A stretch of DNA of 64,000 bases from Saonia flava (GTDB taxonomy: Bacteria; Bacteroidota; Bacteroidia; Flavobacteriales; Flavobacteriaceae): the NCBI RefSeq assembly GCF_011927795.1, contig NZ_JAATJJ010000001.1, forward strand, positions 1,016,666 to 1,080,665, in the 5' to 3' direction. The first letter of the stretch is position 1. Each line of letters opens with the position of its first letter. The translations under genes and the position numbers were made by a program. The notes under the pieces were generated by a model that worked only from the letters and a program-made list of their open reading frames with translations, was not told the DNA's origin and did no database searches. This document shows positions 28,494-38,585 of the stretch, one piece after another.

Positions 28494-29141
28494 TTAAGGT
28501 GCCAACCTCTCCACTTTCCAATTATAATCTTCTCCTAAAGAATAGCGAATACGATCGTGCAATCTATTAGGTCTACCTTGCCAAAATTCTACCGATATTG
28601 GTTTTACAATATATCCACCCCAATATTTAGGTCTTACAATTTCTTTATTGGCGTACTCTGCCTCCATTTCTTTTAACTTCTTTTCCAAAACCTCCCGAGA
28701 GGGTATAACCTCACTTTGATTGGAAACTATTGCTCCCAATTTGCTTCCTTCTGGTCGGGATTCAAAATAACCGTCAGAAAGGTTCTCAGCTATCTTATCC
28801 GCCTTTCCTTTAATAATTATCTGCCTTTCCATATTTGGCCAAAAAAAAGATAGGCAAACATTAGGGTTTTCTGCAATGGCCCTTCCTTTTTCACTTTTGT
28901 AATTGGTATAAAAAATAAAGCCCTCGTATGTATACTTCTTTAGTAATACCACCCTGCTTTTAGGATAACCATCCAACCCAAGTGTAGACAAGGTCATTGC
29001 ATTAGTTTCACTAACTCCATCTGCTTCCTCAACCTCATAAAACCATTTTTGAAAAAGCTCCATAGGGTTACTAGATATAGCCCCTTCAATCAAGGAGCTT
29101 TTCTCATACACTTTTCTATATTTCCCAAGGTCTTTTTGCAT
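28494..29141 (-). CDS. pdxH: Pyridoxamine 5'-phosphate oxidase
   Basis: FMN-dependent oxidase making pyridoxal 5'-phosphate. 215 residues, normal. Signature segments: SRVVLLK, FYTNYKSEKGRAIAENP, FFWPNMERQI, and the C-terminal VEFWQGRPNRLHDR with the substrate-binding Arg and His. It is 11 bases upstream of the SixA-like gene on the same strand. Confidence 0.95.
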   Translation of the reverse strand: MQKDLGKYRKVYEKSSLIEGAISSNPMELFQKWFYEVEEADGVSETNAMTLSTLGLDGYPKSRVVLLKKYTYEGFIFYTNYKSEKGRAIAENPNVCLSFFWPNMERQIIIKGKADKIAENLSDGYFESRPEGSKLGAIVSNQSEVIPSREVLEKKLKEMEAEYANKEIVRPKYWGGYIVKPISVEFWQGRPNRLHDRIRYSLGEDYNWKVERLAP

Positions 29142-29278
29142 TTTATACGGTTAAGATATGCCATATTAACAAAGTTGCACAAAAGATAAGAAAAGACGAA
29201 AAGACTTTGCGCATTTATTTAAAGATAGGGTTAAATTTTAGTTATCAAACAAAGCAAGGAATATTATAGATAGGGGTA

Positions 29279-30187
29279 TTAAAACTCAAATACCTTACCA
29301 TCATCCGCTAACTCAACATTTGGAAAGATTTGCTGAGCTTCCTCTTTAAAGAGATCAATAGACTTATAACGAGTGGAATAGTGCCCCAATATTAATTGGC
29401 CCACTTTTGCTTCCCCAGCAACTGCAGCTGCTTCTTTTGCGGTTGCGTGTTTTGTTTTGTTCGCCAAATGTGATTCAGATTCCAAAAAAGTAGATTCATG
29501 ATACAATACATCCACCTCTGCAATCTGCTGGACTATTTCGGGCATATAAGCAGTATCACTACAGTAAGCATAGCTTTTGGGTTTTTTTGGGTCAAAAGTA
29601 AGTTCAGAGTTTGGAACAAGCTCACCGTTTTCCAAAATAATGTTTTGCCCTTTTTTTATATTTCTAAATTGACTTTTATCAATGTTATATTTGTCCAAAG
29701 CATCTACATTTAATTTTCTCTCATCCAACTTCTCCCTAAATAGGAAACCATTTGTATACACCCTATGATTTAAGGGAATTGTGTGAACGCTGACTTTATC
29801 GTCCTCAAATACCAATTCCGATTCTTTGGACGATAGTTCATGAAAATACAAGTGGTAATTAGTCCATGAATCTCCAAGTTTCAATAATAAGGTTATAGCC
29901 TCTTTAATTCCCTTTGGACCATAAATATGCATTTCTTTTTCTCTCCCCAGTAACCTAAATGTAGAGATTAGACCAGGCAATCCAAAAAAATGGTCCCCAT
30001 GCAAATGGGAAATAAAAATGTGGGTTATTCTAGAAAATTTTATTTTGTTTTTTCTAAGTTGAACTTGGGTTCCTTCTGCACAATCAATAAGAAACAAATG
30101 ATTTTTAATTTCCAGCACCTGTGAAGTAGGATTGGTCAAAGTTCTTGGAGTAGCCGCATAACAACCTAGAATGTGTAATTTCATCAA
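29279..30187 (-). CDS. rnz: Ribonuclease Z
   Basis: tRNA 3'-end endonuclease of the metallo-beta-lactamase fold, 302 residues. Zinc motif HLHGDH at 61-66, further ligands in PLNHRVYTNG, AYCSDTAYM and LGHYSTRY. Two adjacent Met codons offer starts at 30187 and 30184. It lies 13 bases after the DUF3291 gene in a run starting with pyrR. Confidence 0.95.
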   Translation of the reverse strand: MMKLHILGCYAATPRTLTNPTSQVLEIKNHLFLIDCAEGTQVQLRKNKIKFSRITHIFISHLHGDHFFGLPGLISTFRLLGREKEMHIYGPKGIKEAITLLLKLGDSWTNYHLYFHELSSKESELVFEDDKVSVHTIPLNHRVYTNGFLFREKLDERKLNVDALDKYNIDKSQFRNIKKGQNIILENGELVPNSELTFDPKKPKSYAYCSDTAYMPEIVQQIAEVDVLYHESTFLESESHLANKTKHATAKEAAAVAGEAKVGQLILGHYSTRYKSIDLFKEEAQQIFPNVELADDGKVFEF

Positions 30188-30200
30188 ATGTTCCGAGTTC

Positions 30201-30671
30201 TTATTTTGGGTTATATCTTAGCAATTCCTCCACTGTAAATTTATTTTTAAAGGTAAATGCATAAGGGGTTTCCCCATGTTGATTTAAATATAGCAGACGT
30301 TCCTTTGCGTCCTTGGAAGTAGGAACAACACCCTCTTCAATATACCAAAATGCCATGTGCATTTCGCTTATTTTACTAAACCATTCTTTTTTTCTTTTAA
30401 AAATCTCTATATGGTCAGATTTATATACATACTTAAACAAAGTATCAAGAGATTCCCATACCGATAGATTAATAATAAGAAACTTGTCCTCAAAAACTGA
30501 GATAGCCGTTGCATTATCTTCCTCTCCTGTCATTCTCCAAACAAAACCCTCACTTTGATCTGCAATGGCATTAATTCTATCTAGGTTATTTACAAAATCG
30601 GCCATAATTGGGCTATCCAAGGGCACCAACATTTTTGCAATGTTAACCTGAGCTAAATGATGGTTTTTCAT
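30201..30671 (-). CDS. DUF3291 domain-containing protein
   Basis: 156-residue soluble protein fitting the DUF3291 family: start HLAQVNIAKMLVPLDSP, then FVWRM and the aromatic HMAFWYIEEG segment. The fold is expected to be a ferredoxin-like alpha/beta barrel related to antibiotic biosynthesis monooxygenases; substrate is unknown. Its start overlaps the upstream STAS-like gene by 4 bases. Confidence 0.82.
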   Translation of the reverse strand: MKNHHLAQVNIAKMLVPLDSPIMADFVNNLDRINAIADQSEGFVWRMTGEEDNATAISVFEDKFLIINLSVWESLDTLFKYVYKSDHIEIFKRKKEWFSKISEMHMAFWYIEEGVVPTSKDAKERLLYLNQHGETPYAFTFKNKFTVEELLRYNPK

Positions 30672-31000
30672 AAATCCAAGTCCCTTTCTATTTCTTCCAT
30701 TTCAATAATATCCTTAGCCTCTTGAATTGTTGGAACCACAAGTATTTCTTCTGGAACCTCTTCATAAGAAACCTTATTGGTCACTAAAACAAAAGATTTT
30801 TTTGATGCCCTATGGGTATTGGAAAGTTCTAAAAATTCCAGCACATCGTTAGCTGTCAAAGCTGAAAAAGAGAACAGATTAATAATGAGGTGATCATTCT
30901 TAATTCTTTGATACGCCTCATTTATATTTTGTAAAAACTGAGGTAGAGAAATATTCTCTTGAAAAACCGTGGTCGTAGACCCTTCTTTATCAAAAATCAT
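30668..31000 (-). CDS. STAS-like small protein
   Basis: 110 residues. The pattern (N-terminal beta strands, LIINLFSFSALTANDVLEFLELS, then SFVLVTN and acidic C terminus EMEEIERDLDL) resembles a STAS/anti-anti-sigma fold, though the usual phosphorylated serine region is not clear. It lies 4 bases after pyrB and overlaps DUF3291 by 4 bases, next to rnz. Function unknown. Confidence 0.6.
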   Translation of the reverse strand: MIFDKEGSTTTVFQENISLPQFLQNINEAYQRIKNDHLIINLFSFSALTANDVLEFLELSNTHRASKKSFVLVTNKVSYEEVPEEILVVPTIQEAKDIIEMEEIERDLDL

Positions 31001-31004
31001 AATC

Positions 31005-31931
31005 CTATTTTATTTTTGATGCCAATAAATATATCACCGCCATACGAATGGCAACGCCATTTTCCACTTGATGGAGAATAATGGATTGCTTGGAATCTGC
31101 CACATCGCTGGTTATTTCCACACCCCTATTTATAGGTCCAGGGTGCATAATCACAATTTCTTTGTCCAATTTGTCAAGTGTAGCCTTATTGACACCAAAC
31201 TGTTGGGTGTATTCCCTTGTTGTAGGGAAATAACTTATATCCATGCGCTCATTTTGAATACGGAGCATATTGGCTACATCGCACCATTGCAAGGCTTTTT
31301 CCAAGTTTGTTTCCACATCTACGCCCAAAGACTTTATGTACTTAGGGATTAATGTTTTGGGGCCACATACTTTTACATTTGCCCCTTGTAATTTAAGAGC
31401 GAATATATTGGATAACGCCACTCTAGAGTGGAGAATATCTCCCACGATAACCACATTTTTCCCTGATACATCTCCCAATTTTTCCCGTATAGAATACGAA
31501 TCTAGTAGTGCCTGTGTGGGGTGTTCATGAGCACCATCACCTGCATTTACTATAGATGCATTCACATGTTTGGATAAAAATATACCTGCACCTGGATTTG
31601 GGTGTCTCATTACCACCATGTCCACTTTCATGGACAGAATATTGTTTACTGTATCAATAAGAGTTTCCCCTTTCTTAACCGAGGATTGGGATGCTGAAAA
31701 ATTTAAAACATCTGCTGACAATCTTTTTTCGGCCAGTTCAAAAGAAAGTTTTGTGCGGGTACTGTTTTCGAAAAAGATGTTAGCTATAGTTATATCCCGG
31801 AGTGAAGGAACTTTTTTAATGGAACGATTGATTACTTCTTTAAAATGGTCGGCAGTTTCAAAAATAAGCTGAATATCCTTTTCATTTAGATATTTAATTC
31901 CTAACAAGTGTTTTACACTTAATTCGCTCAT
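31005..31931 (-). CDS. pyrB: Aspartate carbamoyltransferase catalytic subunit
   Basis: Joins carbamoyl phosphate and aspartate in pyrimidine synthesis. 308 residues. Carbamoyl phosphate motif FENSTRTKLSFE, then HPTQALLDSYSI and the C-terminal HPGPINRGVEI are intact. It follows pyrR by 2 bases. No pyrI regulatory subunit is seen, as usual when PyrB is partnered with PyrR. Confidence 0.96.
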   Translation of the reverse strand: MSELSVKHLLGIKYLNEKDIQLIFETADHFKEVINRSIKKVPSLRDITIANIFFENSTRTKLSFELAEKRLSADVLNFSASQSSVKKGETLIDTVNNILSMKVDMVVMRHPNPGAGIFLSKHVNASIVNAGDGAHEHPTQALLDSYSIREKLGDVSGKNVVIVGDILHSRVALSNIFALKLQGANVKVCGPKTLIPKYIKSLGVDVETNLEKALQWCDVANMLRIQNERMDISYFPTTREYTQQFGVNKATLDKLDKEIVIMHPGPINRGVEITSDVADSKQSIILHQVENGVAIRMAVIYLLASKIK

Positions 31932-31933
31932 AT

Positions 31934-32473
31934 TTAATTATTTACCAAATATATTATATCCTCCCCATCATTTTCCTCCCACATTACTTTTACCTTTTCA
32001 TTATTTATTGCATCTACTTGTCTACCCCTGTAATTTGGTTGAATAGGCAAGTGCCTACTAAACCTCCTGTCTATTAACGTTAACAGCTCAACATCCTTGG
32101 GTCGTCCAAAAGACTGAAGAGCAGTTAATGCGGCATTTATACTACGCCCTGTGTACAATACATCATCAATTAGAACAACATTTTTATCTTCTATTAGAAA
32201 ATCTATTTTTGTTTTATTGGCTTCCAAGGTCTTATCTCCCCTTCTAAAATCGTCACGATAGAAAGTAATGTCCAAAAAACCTAAGCAAATATCCTTAACT
32301 TTATAATCCTCTGTAAGAATCTTGGCCAAGCGTTGGGCCAAAAAGGTTCCCCTAGGCTGTATTCCTATTAAAACTGTATTCTTAAAATCTAAGTGGGTTT
32401 CTAAAAGTTGGCAAGCCAAACGATGTAATATGATGTGTATTTCTTTTGAGGAAAGCAGTACTTTTTGACTCAT
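31934..32473 (-). CDS. pyrR: Bifunctional pyr operon regulator / uracil phosphoribosyltransferase
   Basis: 179-residue phosphoribosyltransferase with the PRPP loop LIDDVLYTGRS (101-111). PyrR family members bind pyr mRNA and may attenuate it, besides making UMP. It sits directly before pyrB, consistent with local control, but I find no clear attenuator hairpin between its promoter and start. Confidence 0.9.
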   Translation of the reverse strand: MSQKVLLSSKEIHIILHRLACQLLETHLDFKNTVLIGIQPRGTFLAQRLAKILTEDYKVKDICLGFLDITFYRDDFRRGDKTLEANKTKIDFLIEDKNVVLIDDVLYTGRSINAALTALQSFGRPKDVELLTLIDRRFSRHLPIQPNYRGRQVDAINNEKVKVMWEENDGEDIIYLVNN

Positions 32474-32501
32474 GGGCTAATTGACCAACACTTTTGAATT
32501 A

Positions 32502-32509
32502 CAAAAATA
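32502..32509 (-). promoter_or_regulatory. Candidate -7 box of pyrRB
   Basis: TATTTTTG on the minus strand, matching TAnnTTTG, about 29 bases before the pyrR start. No TTG at the usual spacing. Confidence 0.4.
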
Positions 32510-32572
32510 GGAATTTCTAACCAAATAGTTGTTTGCAATTGCATTATTAAGAATTGGTTCTATTCTCACAAA

Positions 32573-32614
32573 AAAAAATAAAAAAAAAGACCCAAGCATA
32601 ATGCCTGGGTCTTT
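32573..32614 (-). terminator. Intrinsic terminator of rpsA
   Basis: On the minus strand AAAGACCCA (32614-32606) pairs with TGGGTCTTT (32594-32586) and is followed by a run of T that continues to about 32573. Confidence 0.88.
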
Positions 32615-32638
32615 AAGGTTATTAGAAATTAAATACTA

Positions 32639-34507
32639 CTATTTCTTGGCTTTAGCCTTAGTAGTTTTTCCTTCCATTTTATCCTTCAACGCTTGTAGTG
32701 CTTCATTGGCATCACCCAAAGTAGGCTTGGCTTCATCCGCAGCTGCAGCAGCTTTCTTAACCGCTTGCTTTACATTACGTTGCTCTTCTTCTCTAAAAAT
32801 AGCAGTGTGGCTGGCAACAACTCTTTTGAATTCTTTATTGAACTCAATAATTTTAAATTCTGCCTCCTCACCTTTGGCTAATTTCTTACCATCTTCTTTC
32901 TCTAAATGACGAGAAGGAACAAAAGCTACAATATCTTCATTAAAATCGATAGTGGCTCCTTTGTCAACTATTTCACCAATAGAAGCTTTGTGTACAGTTC
33001 CCAAAGCAAACTCAGTCTCATATTTATCCCAAGGATTCTCAGTAGTCTGTTTGTGGCCTAAACTAAGTTTACGTCCTTCAACATCCAATTCCAGCACCTC
33101 AACTTCCAATGTATCACCAACGGTAACAAATTCTGATGGATGCTTAATTTTCTTAGTCCAAGAAAGGTCAGAGATGTAAATAAGACCGTCTATACCTTCT
33201 TCCAATTCCACAAACACACCAAAGTTGGTAAAGTTTCTTACAATACCTTTATGTCTAGAACCTACTGGATATTTAGTAGTAATATCAGTCCATGGGTCTG
33301 GAGTCATTTGCTTAATGCCCAAAGACATTTTACGATCCTCCCTATCCAAGGTCAAAACTACTGCTTCCACCTCGTCTCCTACTTTTACAAAATCCTGAGC
33401 GGAACGCAAGTGTGTAGACCATGACATTTCAGAAACGTGAATTAATCCTTCCACACCTTCAACAACCTCAATAAATGCACCGTAATCAGCAATAACAACA
33501 ACCTTACCTTTAACTTTATCTCCAATCTTAATTTCATCGCTTAGAGCTTCCCAAGGATGCTTCTCTAATTGTTTAAGACCTAATTGAATTCTAGATTTAT
33601 TATCATCAAAATCAAGGATAACAACATTTAATTTCTGGTCTAATTCTACCACCTCGTTTGGATGGTTGATTCTGCTCCAAGAAAGGTCAGTGATATGTAC
33701 AAGTCCGTCAACGCCACCAAGATCAATAAATACACCGTAAGATGTAATATTCTTAACAACACCTTCTAATACTTGTCCTTTTTCTAATTGACCAATGATT
33801 TCTTTTTTCTGTTCCTCAATATCGGCCTCAATCAGTGCCTTATGGGAAACAACTACGTTCTTAAATTCATGGTTGATTTTCACCACCTTGAATTCCATAG
33901 TTTTATTTACATACTGGTCGTAATCACGAATAGGTTTAACATCTATTTGAGAGCCTGGCAAGAACGCTTCGATTCCGAAAACATCTACAATCATACCACC
34001 TTTAGTTCTGCATTTAACAAAACCTTGAACTATTTCTTCTTTGTCATGAGCAGTATTTACTCTTTCCCAAGCCTTAATAGTTCTCGCTTTTCTATGGGAC
34101 AATACCAATTGTCCACTTTTATCTTCGCGTATGTCTATAAGAACTTCTACTTTGTCGCCCACCTTTAAGTCGGGGTTGTAACGAAATTCATTCAAAGAGA
34201 TAACACCTTCAGATTTAGCGTTAATGTCGATTATTGCTTCACGATCCGTTAGGTAAACAACTTTTCCCTCTACTACTTCTTCATCTGCAGTATCAACGAA
34301 ATTTTCTGTTACCAATTTCTCAAACTCTTCAAGCTTGGAATCTTCTACTCGCTCTATTCCTTGCTCGTATTTGTCCCAGTTAAAGTTTTCTAAAAATTCT
34401 TTTGGATCTTGTACTGGAACTTTAGCTTTTTCTTCCTGTACTGTTTCTGTAGTTTCCTCAACTACTGCTGCAGTTTCTTCAACTGCTGGAGTTTTTTCTT
34501 CAGCCAT
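32639..34507 (-). CDS. rpsA: 30S ribosomal protein S1
   Basis: 622 residues with an acidic N-terminal extension and six S1 RNA-binding repeats (recognisable as GVFIDLGGVDGLVHITDLSW, GAFIEVVEGVEGLIHVSEMSW, GVFVELEEGIDGLIYISDLSW and more divergent copies). It recruits mRNA to ribosomes; the importance of S1 is high in lineages with few Shine-Dalgarno sites like this one. The C terminus is Ala/Lys-rich (TTKAKAKK). It has a perfect consensus promoter, a leader of about 107 nt and its own terminator. Confidence 0.97.
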   Translation of the reverse strand: MAEEKTPAVEETAAVVEETTETVQEEKAKVPVQDPKEFLENFNWDKYEQGIERVEDSKLEEFEKLVTENFVDTADEEVVEGKVVYLTDREAIIDINAKSEGVISLNEFRYNPDLKVGDKVEVLIDIREDKSGQLVLSHRKARTIKAWERVNTAHDKEEIVQGFVKCRTKGGMIVDVFGIEAFLPGSQIDVKPIRDYDQYVNKTMEFKVVKINHEFKNVVVSHKALIEADIEEQKKEIIGQLEKGQVLEGVVKNITSYGVFIDLGGVDGLVHITDLSWSRINHPNEVVELDQKLNVVILDFDDNKSRIQLGLKQLEKHPWEALSDEIKIGDKVKGKVVVIADYGAFIEVVEGVEGLIHVSEMSWSTHLRSAQDFVKVGDEVEAVVLTLDREDRKMSLGIKQMTPDPWTDITTKYPVGSRHKGIVRNFTNFGVFVELEEGIDGLIYISDLSWTKKIKHPSEFVTVGDTLEVEVLELDVEGRKLSLGHKQTTENPWDKYETEFALGTVHKASIGEIVDKGATIDFNEDIVAFVPSRHLEKEDGKKLAKGEEAEFKIIEFNKEFKRVVASHTAIFREEEQRNVKQAVKKAAAAADEAKPTLGDANEALQALKDKMEGKTTKAKAKK

Positions 34508-34620
34508 TTGCTGATTAAAATTTGTATTCTATAAGCTCCACAAGAGTTAACAATGCTTATAGAAGGATTAATTATTTTAATTTTTCCCTTTTCCTCTTGA
34601 CTATTCGCTAAAAAGGAGTG

Positions 34621-34650
34621 CAAAAATACAATTAAATAATTGTTTTACAA
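34621..34650 (-). promoter_or_regulatory. Consensus promoter of rpsA
   Basis: On the minus strand TTG (34650-34648), exactly 19 bases, then TATTTTTG (34628-34621): a full match to the Bacteroidota housekeeping promoter. Leader about 107 nt. Confidence 0.8.
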
Positions 34651-34765
34651 ACCTTATTTTTAGAAGGTTAGATTGCTTTCTACAAAAATTCTCTTTTTTT
34701 AGCAAAATAGCCCAATAATTGCTATCTTGAAACCCTTAATATTAACCATTAAAATAAAGTTAAAA

Positions 34766-35146
34766 ATGAGTGTTAAAGAAAAATACCAGCCAGTTTTGGA
34801 TTTGGGGGAAGAACTAGGTATCAAGGATGGTAAAGTAACCGTTGAAGAGGGTGTCCTTAAAGTTAAAGGCATGGCAGGTACTCAATATGAAAAGAACCTC
34901 CTTTGGGATAAAATAAAGGAAATATCCAATGGTGACCTTTCTGATATAAAAGCAAACATCACTGTTGAAGATGAGTCTGTTTATGCCAGACACACTGTAA
35001 AAAGTGGTGAATCTTTAAGTTTAATTGCCAAGCATTATTATGGTGATTTAATGAAGTACAAAGAAATTTTTGCCGCCAATAAAGGTATATTAAAGAATCC
35101 TGATGTAATACATCCTGATCAAGTTTTGGTAATACCAAATCTTTAA
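34766..35146 (+). CDS. BON- and LysM-domain protein
   Basis: 126 residues: an N-terminal BON-like region (about 1-70, with GKVTVEEGVLKVKG) followed by a LysM domain (about 78-126, HTVKSGESLSLIAKHYYGD...VIHPDQVLVIP). This matches the YgaU-type small LysM proteins that bind peptidoglycan or potassium. There is no signal peptide, so it is probably cytoplasmic like YgaU. The ATG at 34766 is the family start; the upstream extension to 34727 is not conserved-looking. Monocistronic, with a terminator just after. Confidence 0.85.
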   Translation: MSVKEKYQPVLDLGEELGIKDGKVTVEEGVLKVKGMAGTQYEKNLLWDKIKEISNGDLSDIKANITVEDESVYARHTVKSGESLSLIAKHYYGDLMKYKEIFAANKGILKNPDVIHPDQVLVIPNL

Positions 35147-35170
35147 TAAACAGTAAATATTATTAGATTA

Positions 35171-35203
35171 AATAGGGACGTTTTCTAAAGTCCCTATTTT
35201 TTT
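35171..35203 (+). terminator. Intrinsic terminator of the LysM gene
   Basis: AATAGGGAC (35171-35179) pairs with GTCCCTATT (35190-35198), followed by a T run to 35203. It abuts the end of the convergent cmk and may serve both. Confidence 0.85.
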
Positions 35204-35897
35204 ATGCCTGCTTTTTTATTACCCTTAGCGCATAATTATGAATACGCTCGAACTGTTCTTTTAGTCCCATATCACTATTATCAAACTCAATAGCATCATT
35301 AGCTTTTCTAAGAGGGGATATTTCTCTATGGGAATCTCTATAATCCCGATCCTCCACATTTTGTAATACCTCGGCATAACTAACCTTCTCCTGTCTATCC
35401 AATAATTCCTTATACCGTCTTGTTGCCCTTGCCTCTGGTGAAGCTGTCATAAATATTTTGAGTTCAGCATTGGGAAAAACTACAGTCCCTATATCTCTGC
35501 CATCCATGACAATTCCCTTTTCCTCCCCCATTTTTTTCTGCATGTCCACCAGCTTATATCTTACCTCCTCAACAGCCGCAATTTTACTTACTTGTCTAGA
35601 AACATCCATGCCGCGTATTTCTTTTTCCACATTCTCATCATTGAGATACATTTCTGCAAACCCCAATTTTTCATTGAAGACAAATTTTAGGCTTATTTTG
35701 GGCAAAAGCTTTACCAAAGCATTGATATTGTCCCTTTTTCCACCAATAAAACCGTTTTTGATAGCGAAAAGTGTAACCGCCCTATACATGGCGCCAGTAT
35801 CCACATAAACATACCCCAATGCTTTTGCCAACTGTTTCGCAATAGTGCTTTTTCCTGTGGAAGAATAGCCGTCTATGGCTATAGTAATATTTTGCAT
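35202..35897 (-). CDS. cmk: Cytidylate kinase
   Basis: Phosphorylates CMP and dCMP. 231 residues. Walker A GYSSTGKST (10-18), then YVDTGAMYRAVT, the DGRDIGTVVFPNA motif and RRYKEL lid region. It follows lon by 27 bases on the same strand. Confidence 0.95.
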   Translation of the reverse strand: MQNITIAIDGYSSTGKSTIAKQLAKALGYVYVDTGAMYRAVTLFAIKNGFIGGKRDNINALVKLLPKISLKFVFNEKLGFAEMYLNDENVEKEIRGMDVSRQVSKIAAVEEVRYKLVDMQKKMGEEKGIVMDGRDIGTVVFPNAELKIFMTASPEARATRRYKELLDRQEKVSYAEVLQNVEDRDYRDSHREISPLRKANDAIEFDNSDMGLKEQFERIHNYALRVIKKQA

Positions 35898-35924
35898 GGC
35901 TTAAAAATAGTAATAAATGTATTG

Positions 35925-38375
35925 CTATAACTTTTTGGCTCCCTTTACCTTTTGATTAGTGATTGCAATATCTATTACCTCGCTCATATCAGAAACATAA
36001 TGGAATGTAAGTCCTTTTAAATAATCTTCTTTTATTTCCAAAATATCCTTTCTATTGTCCTCACAAAGAATAAGCTCCTTGATTCTAGCTCTTTTGGCAG
36101 CCAAAATTTTCTCTTTTATTCCTCCTACGGGCAACACTTTACCCCTGAGTGTAATTTCACCTGTCATAGCCAAGCTTTTCTTTACCTTTTTCTGGGTGAA
36201 TAAGGATACCAAAGACGTTAACATAGTAATACCAGCACTAGGTCCATCTTTTGGAGTAGCTCCCTCTGGAACATGGATATGCACATTGTATTTGTCAAAA
36301 ACTTCAGAATTTACCCCATACAAGTCAGCATTGGATTTTATGTATTCCATAGCGATGGTAGCAGATTCCTTCATCACCTTACCAAGATTCCCTGTAATAT
36401 TAAGGGTTCCTTTTCCTTTAGATAAAATGGATTCTATAAAAAGAATATCCCCACCAACACTTGTCCATGCGAGACCAGTAACAACTCCTGCTACGTCGTT
36501 ATTCTCATACTTGTCGCGTTCCAATCTTGCAGGACCCAATATTTTCTCAACATCCTCATTGGATATTTTTACATTATACTCTTCCTCTATAGCAATAGAT
36601 TTCGCTGCATAACGCACCATTTTTGCAATTTGCTTTTCTAATGACCTTACCCCTGATTCTCTGGTATAACCCTCTACAATTTTCTCCAATTGAGGCTTTC
36701 CAATTTTTAAATGTTTAGGCAGTAATCCATGCTCCTTTAACTGCTTGGGCAATAAATGTCTTTTAGCTATTTCTACTTTTTCTTCAATGGTATACCCTGT
36801 AACATTTATAATTTCCATTCTGTCCCTTAAAGCAGGTTGAATGGTAGATAAATTATTTGCAGTTGCAATGAACATAACCTTGGAAAGGTCGTACCCCATT
36901 TCCAAGAAATTATCATAGAACTCACTATTTTGCTCAGGATCCAAAACTTCTAACATGGCCGATGATGGATCCCCTTGATGACTGCTGGAAAGCTTATCTA
37001 TTTCATCCAAAATAAAAACAGGGTTAGATGTACCAGCCTTTTTTAGGCTTTGGATAATTCTTCCTGGCATAGCGCCAATGTAAGTTTTCCTATGCCCTCT
37101 AATCTCTGCTTCATCTCGCAAACCACCCAAAGAAATTCTAACATATTCTCTTCCCAATGCTTCTGCTACAGATTTTCCAAGAGATGTTTTCCCTGTCCCT
37201 GGAGGACCATATAAACATAGAATAGGCGATTTCATATCATTTCTCAATTTAAGCACCGCTAAATATTCTATGATTCTTTTTTTTACATCTTCTAGACCAT
37301 AATGATCCCTATCCAATATTTTCTGTGCACGTTTTAGATCAAACTTATCACTTGAAAACTCTTCCCAAGGCAAGTCTAAAAACAAATCCAAATAATTTCT
37401 TTGAATAGAATACTCAGCAACCTGTGGATTCATTCGCCGCATTTTAGCAAGTTCTTTCTCAAAATGTTCTCCAACTTTCTTGCTCCATTTTTTTGTTTTG
37501 GCTTTCACCATCATTTCATCTACTTCCTCTTCATAAGAAATACCACCCAATTCTTCTTGAATGGTTTTCATTTGCTGATGAAGAAAGTACTCACGTTGTT
37601 GTTGATCTAAATCACTACGGACTTTGGACTGAATATCATTTTTTAGCTCCAATTTCTGAAGCTCCACATTCATATATTTAAGTGTTGCCAAAGCACGATC
37701 TTGTAAATTTGGTATTTCTAACAACTCCTGCTTTTCCTTAACATGTAGATTTAGGTTAGAGGAGACAAAATTGATTAGAAAAGAATTACTCTGTATGTTC
37801 TTAATGGCAAAAGAAGCTTCGCTTGGAATATTTGGATTATCCTTAATAATCTGCAAAGAAAGTTCCTTGATGGACTCTATGATTGCCAAAAATTTCTCAT
37901 CGGTCAAACTAGGTCTTTCTTCAACTGTTTCGCGTATTGTTGCAGTCATGTATGGCTTTTCGGTCAATACCTCGGCAACTTCAAAACGTTTTTTACCCTG
38001 TATAATAACTGTCGTATTTCCATCGGGCATCTTAAGAACCCTAAGAATCCTAGCAACTGTACCTAAAGTATTAATATCCTTAATTCCTGGATTCTCAACA
38101 CTTTCATCCTTTTGGGAAACAACACCAATGACTTTGGAACCGTTGTTGGCATCTTTTATTAAATTTATTGATGAATCCCTGCCAGCCGTTATAGGTATTA
38201 CCACCCCAGGGAACAATACCGTATTTCTTAAAGGTAAAATCGGTAAGGTTTCTGGCAATCCCTCTTTTGTCATTTCCTCTTCATCCTCCACTGTTAAAAG
38301 TGGAATCAGTTCCGAATCCTCATCGATTCCCTGTAACGACATATTGTCAAAATTTGAAAACTTAGAATCTCCCAT
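35925..38375 (-). CDS. lon: Lon protease (endopeptidase La)
   Basis: 816-residue ATP-dependent protease that degrades damaged and regulatory proteins. N-terminal LON substrate domain ([14 protein letters not shown]), AAA+ module with Walker [10 protein letters not shown] (near residue 390) and Walker [10 protein letters not shown], and a C-terminal protease domain with catalytic Ser in DGPSAG and Lys in GGIKEK. Length is normal. Confidence 0.97.
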   Translation of the reverse strand: MGDSKFSNFDNMSLQGIDEDSELIPLLTVEDEEEMTKEGLPETLPILPLRNTVLFPGVVIPITAGRDSSINLIKDANNGSKVIGVVSQKDESVENPGIKDINTLGTVARILRVLKMPDGNTTVIIQGKKRFEVAEVLTEKPYMTATIRETVEERPSLTDEKFLAIIESIKELSLQIIKDNPNIPSEASFAIKNIQSNSFLINFVSSNLNLHVKEKQELLEIPNLQDRALATLKYMNVELQKLELKNDIQSKVRSDLDQQQREYFLHQQMKTIQEELGGISYEEEVDEMMVKAKTKKWSKKVGEHFEKELAKMRRMNPQVAEYSIQRNYLDLFLDLPWEEFSSDKFDLKRAQKILDRDHYGLEDVKKRIIEYLAVLKLRNDMKSPILCLYGPPGTGKTSLGKSVAEALGREYVRISLGGLRDEAEIRGHRKTYIGAMPGRIIQSLKKAGTSNPVFILDEIDKLSSSHQGDPSSAMLEVLDPEQNSEFYDNFLEMGYDLSKVMFIATANNLSTIQPALRDRMEIINVTGYTIEEKVEIAKRHLLPKQLKEHGLLPKHLKIGKPQLEKIVEGYTRESGVRSLEKQIAKMVRYAAKSIAIEEEYNVKISNEDVEKILGPARLERDKYENNDVAGVVTGLAWTSVGGDILFIESILSKGKGTLNITGNLGKVMKESATIAMEYIKSNADLYGVNSEVFDKYNVHIHVPEGATPKDGPSAGITMLTSLVSLFTQKKVKKSLAMTGEITLRGKVLPVGGIKEKILAAKRARIKELILCEDNRKDILEIKEDYLKGLTFHYVSDMSEVIDIAITNQKVKGAKKL

Positions 38376-38585
38376 ATCTATATATCTGCGTCATTCTGTC
38401 ATAATAAGACAGAAATCCAAATTCTTTTTTGTTAAAATAATTACTATAAAATACTAAACACTAAGCAAATGCAAGCATTCAGCTTTCTTTCTCATCATAA
38501 TAATTCAATTCTCATGCCAACAAAGAAGAAAAATCTTAAAAAAAACTGTAACAATCCTTAAATTGAATCATCTCTATAACAAACC

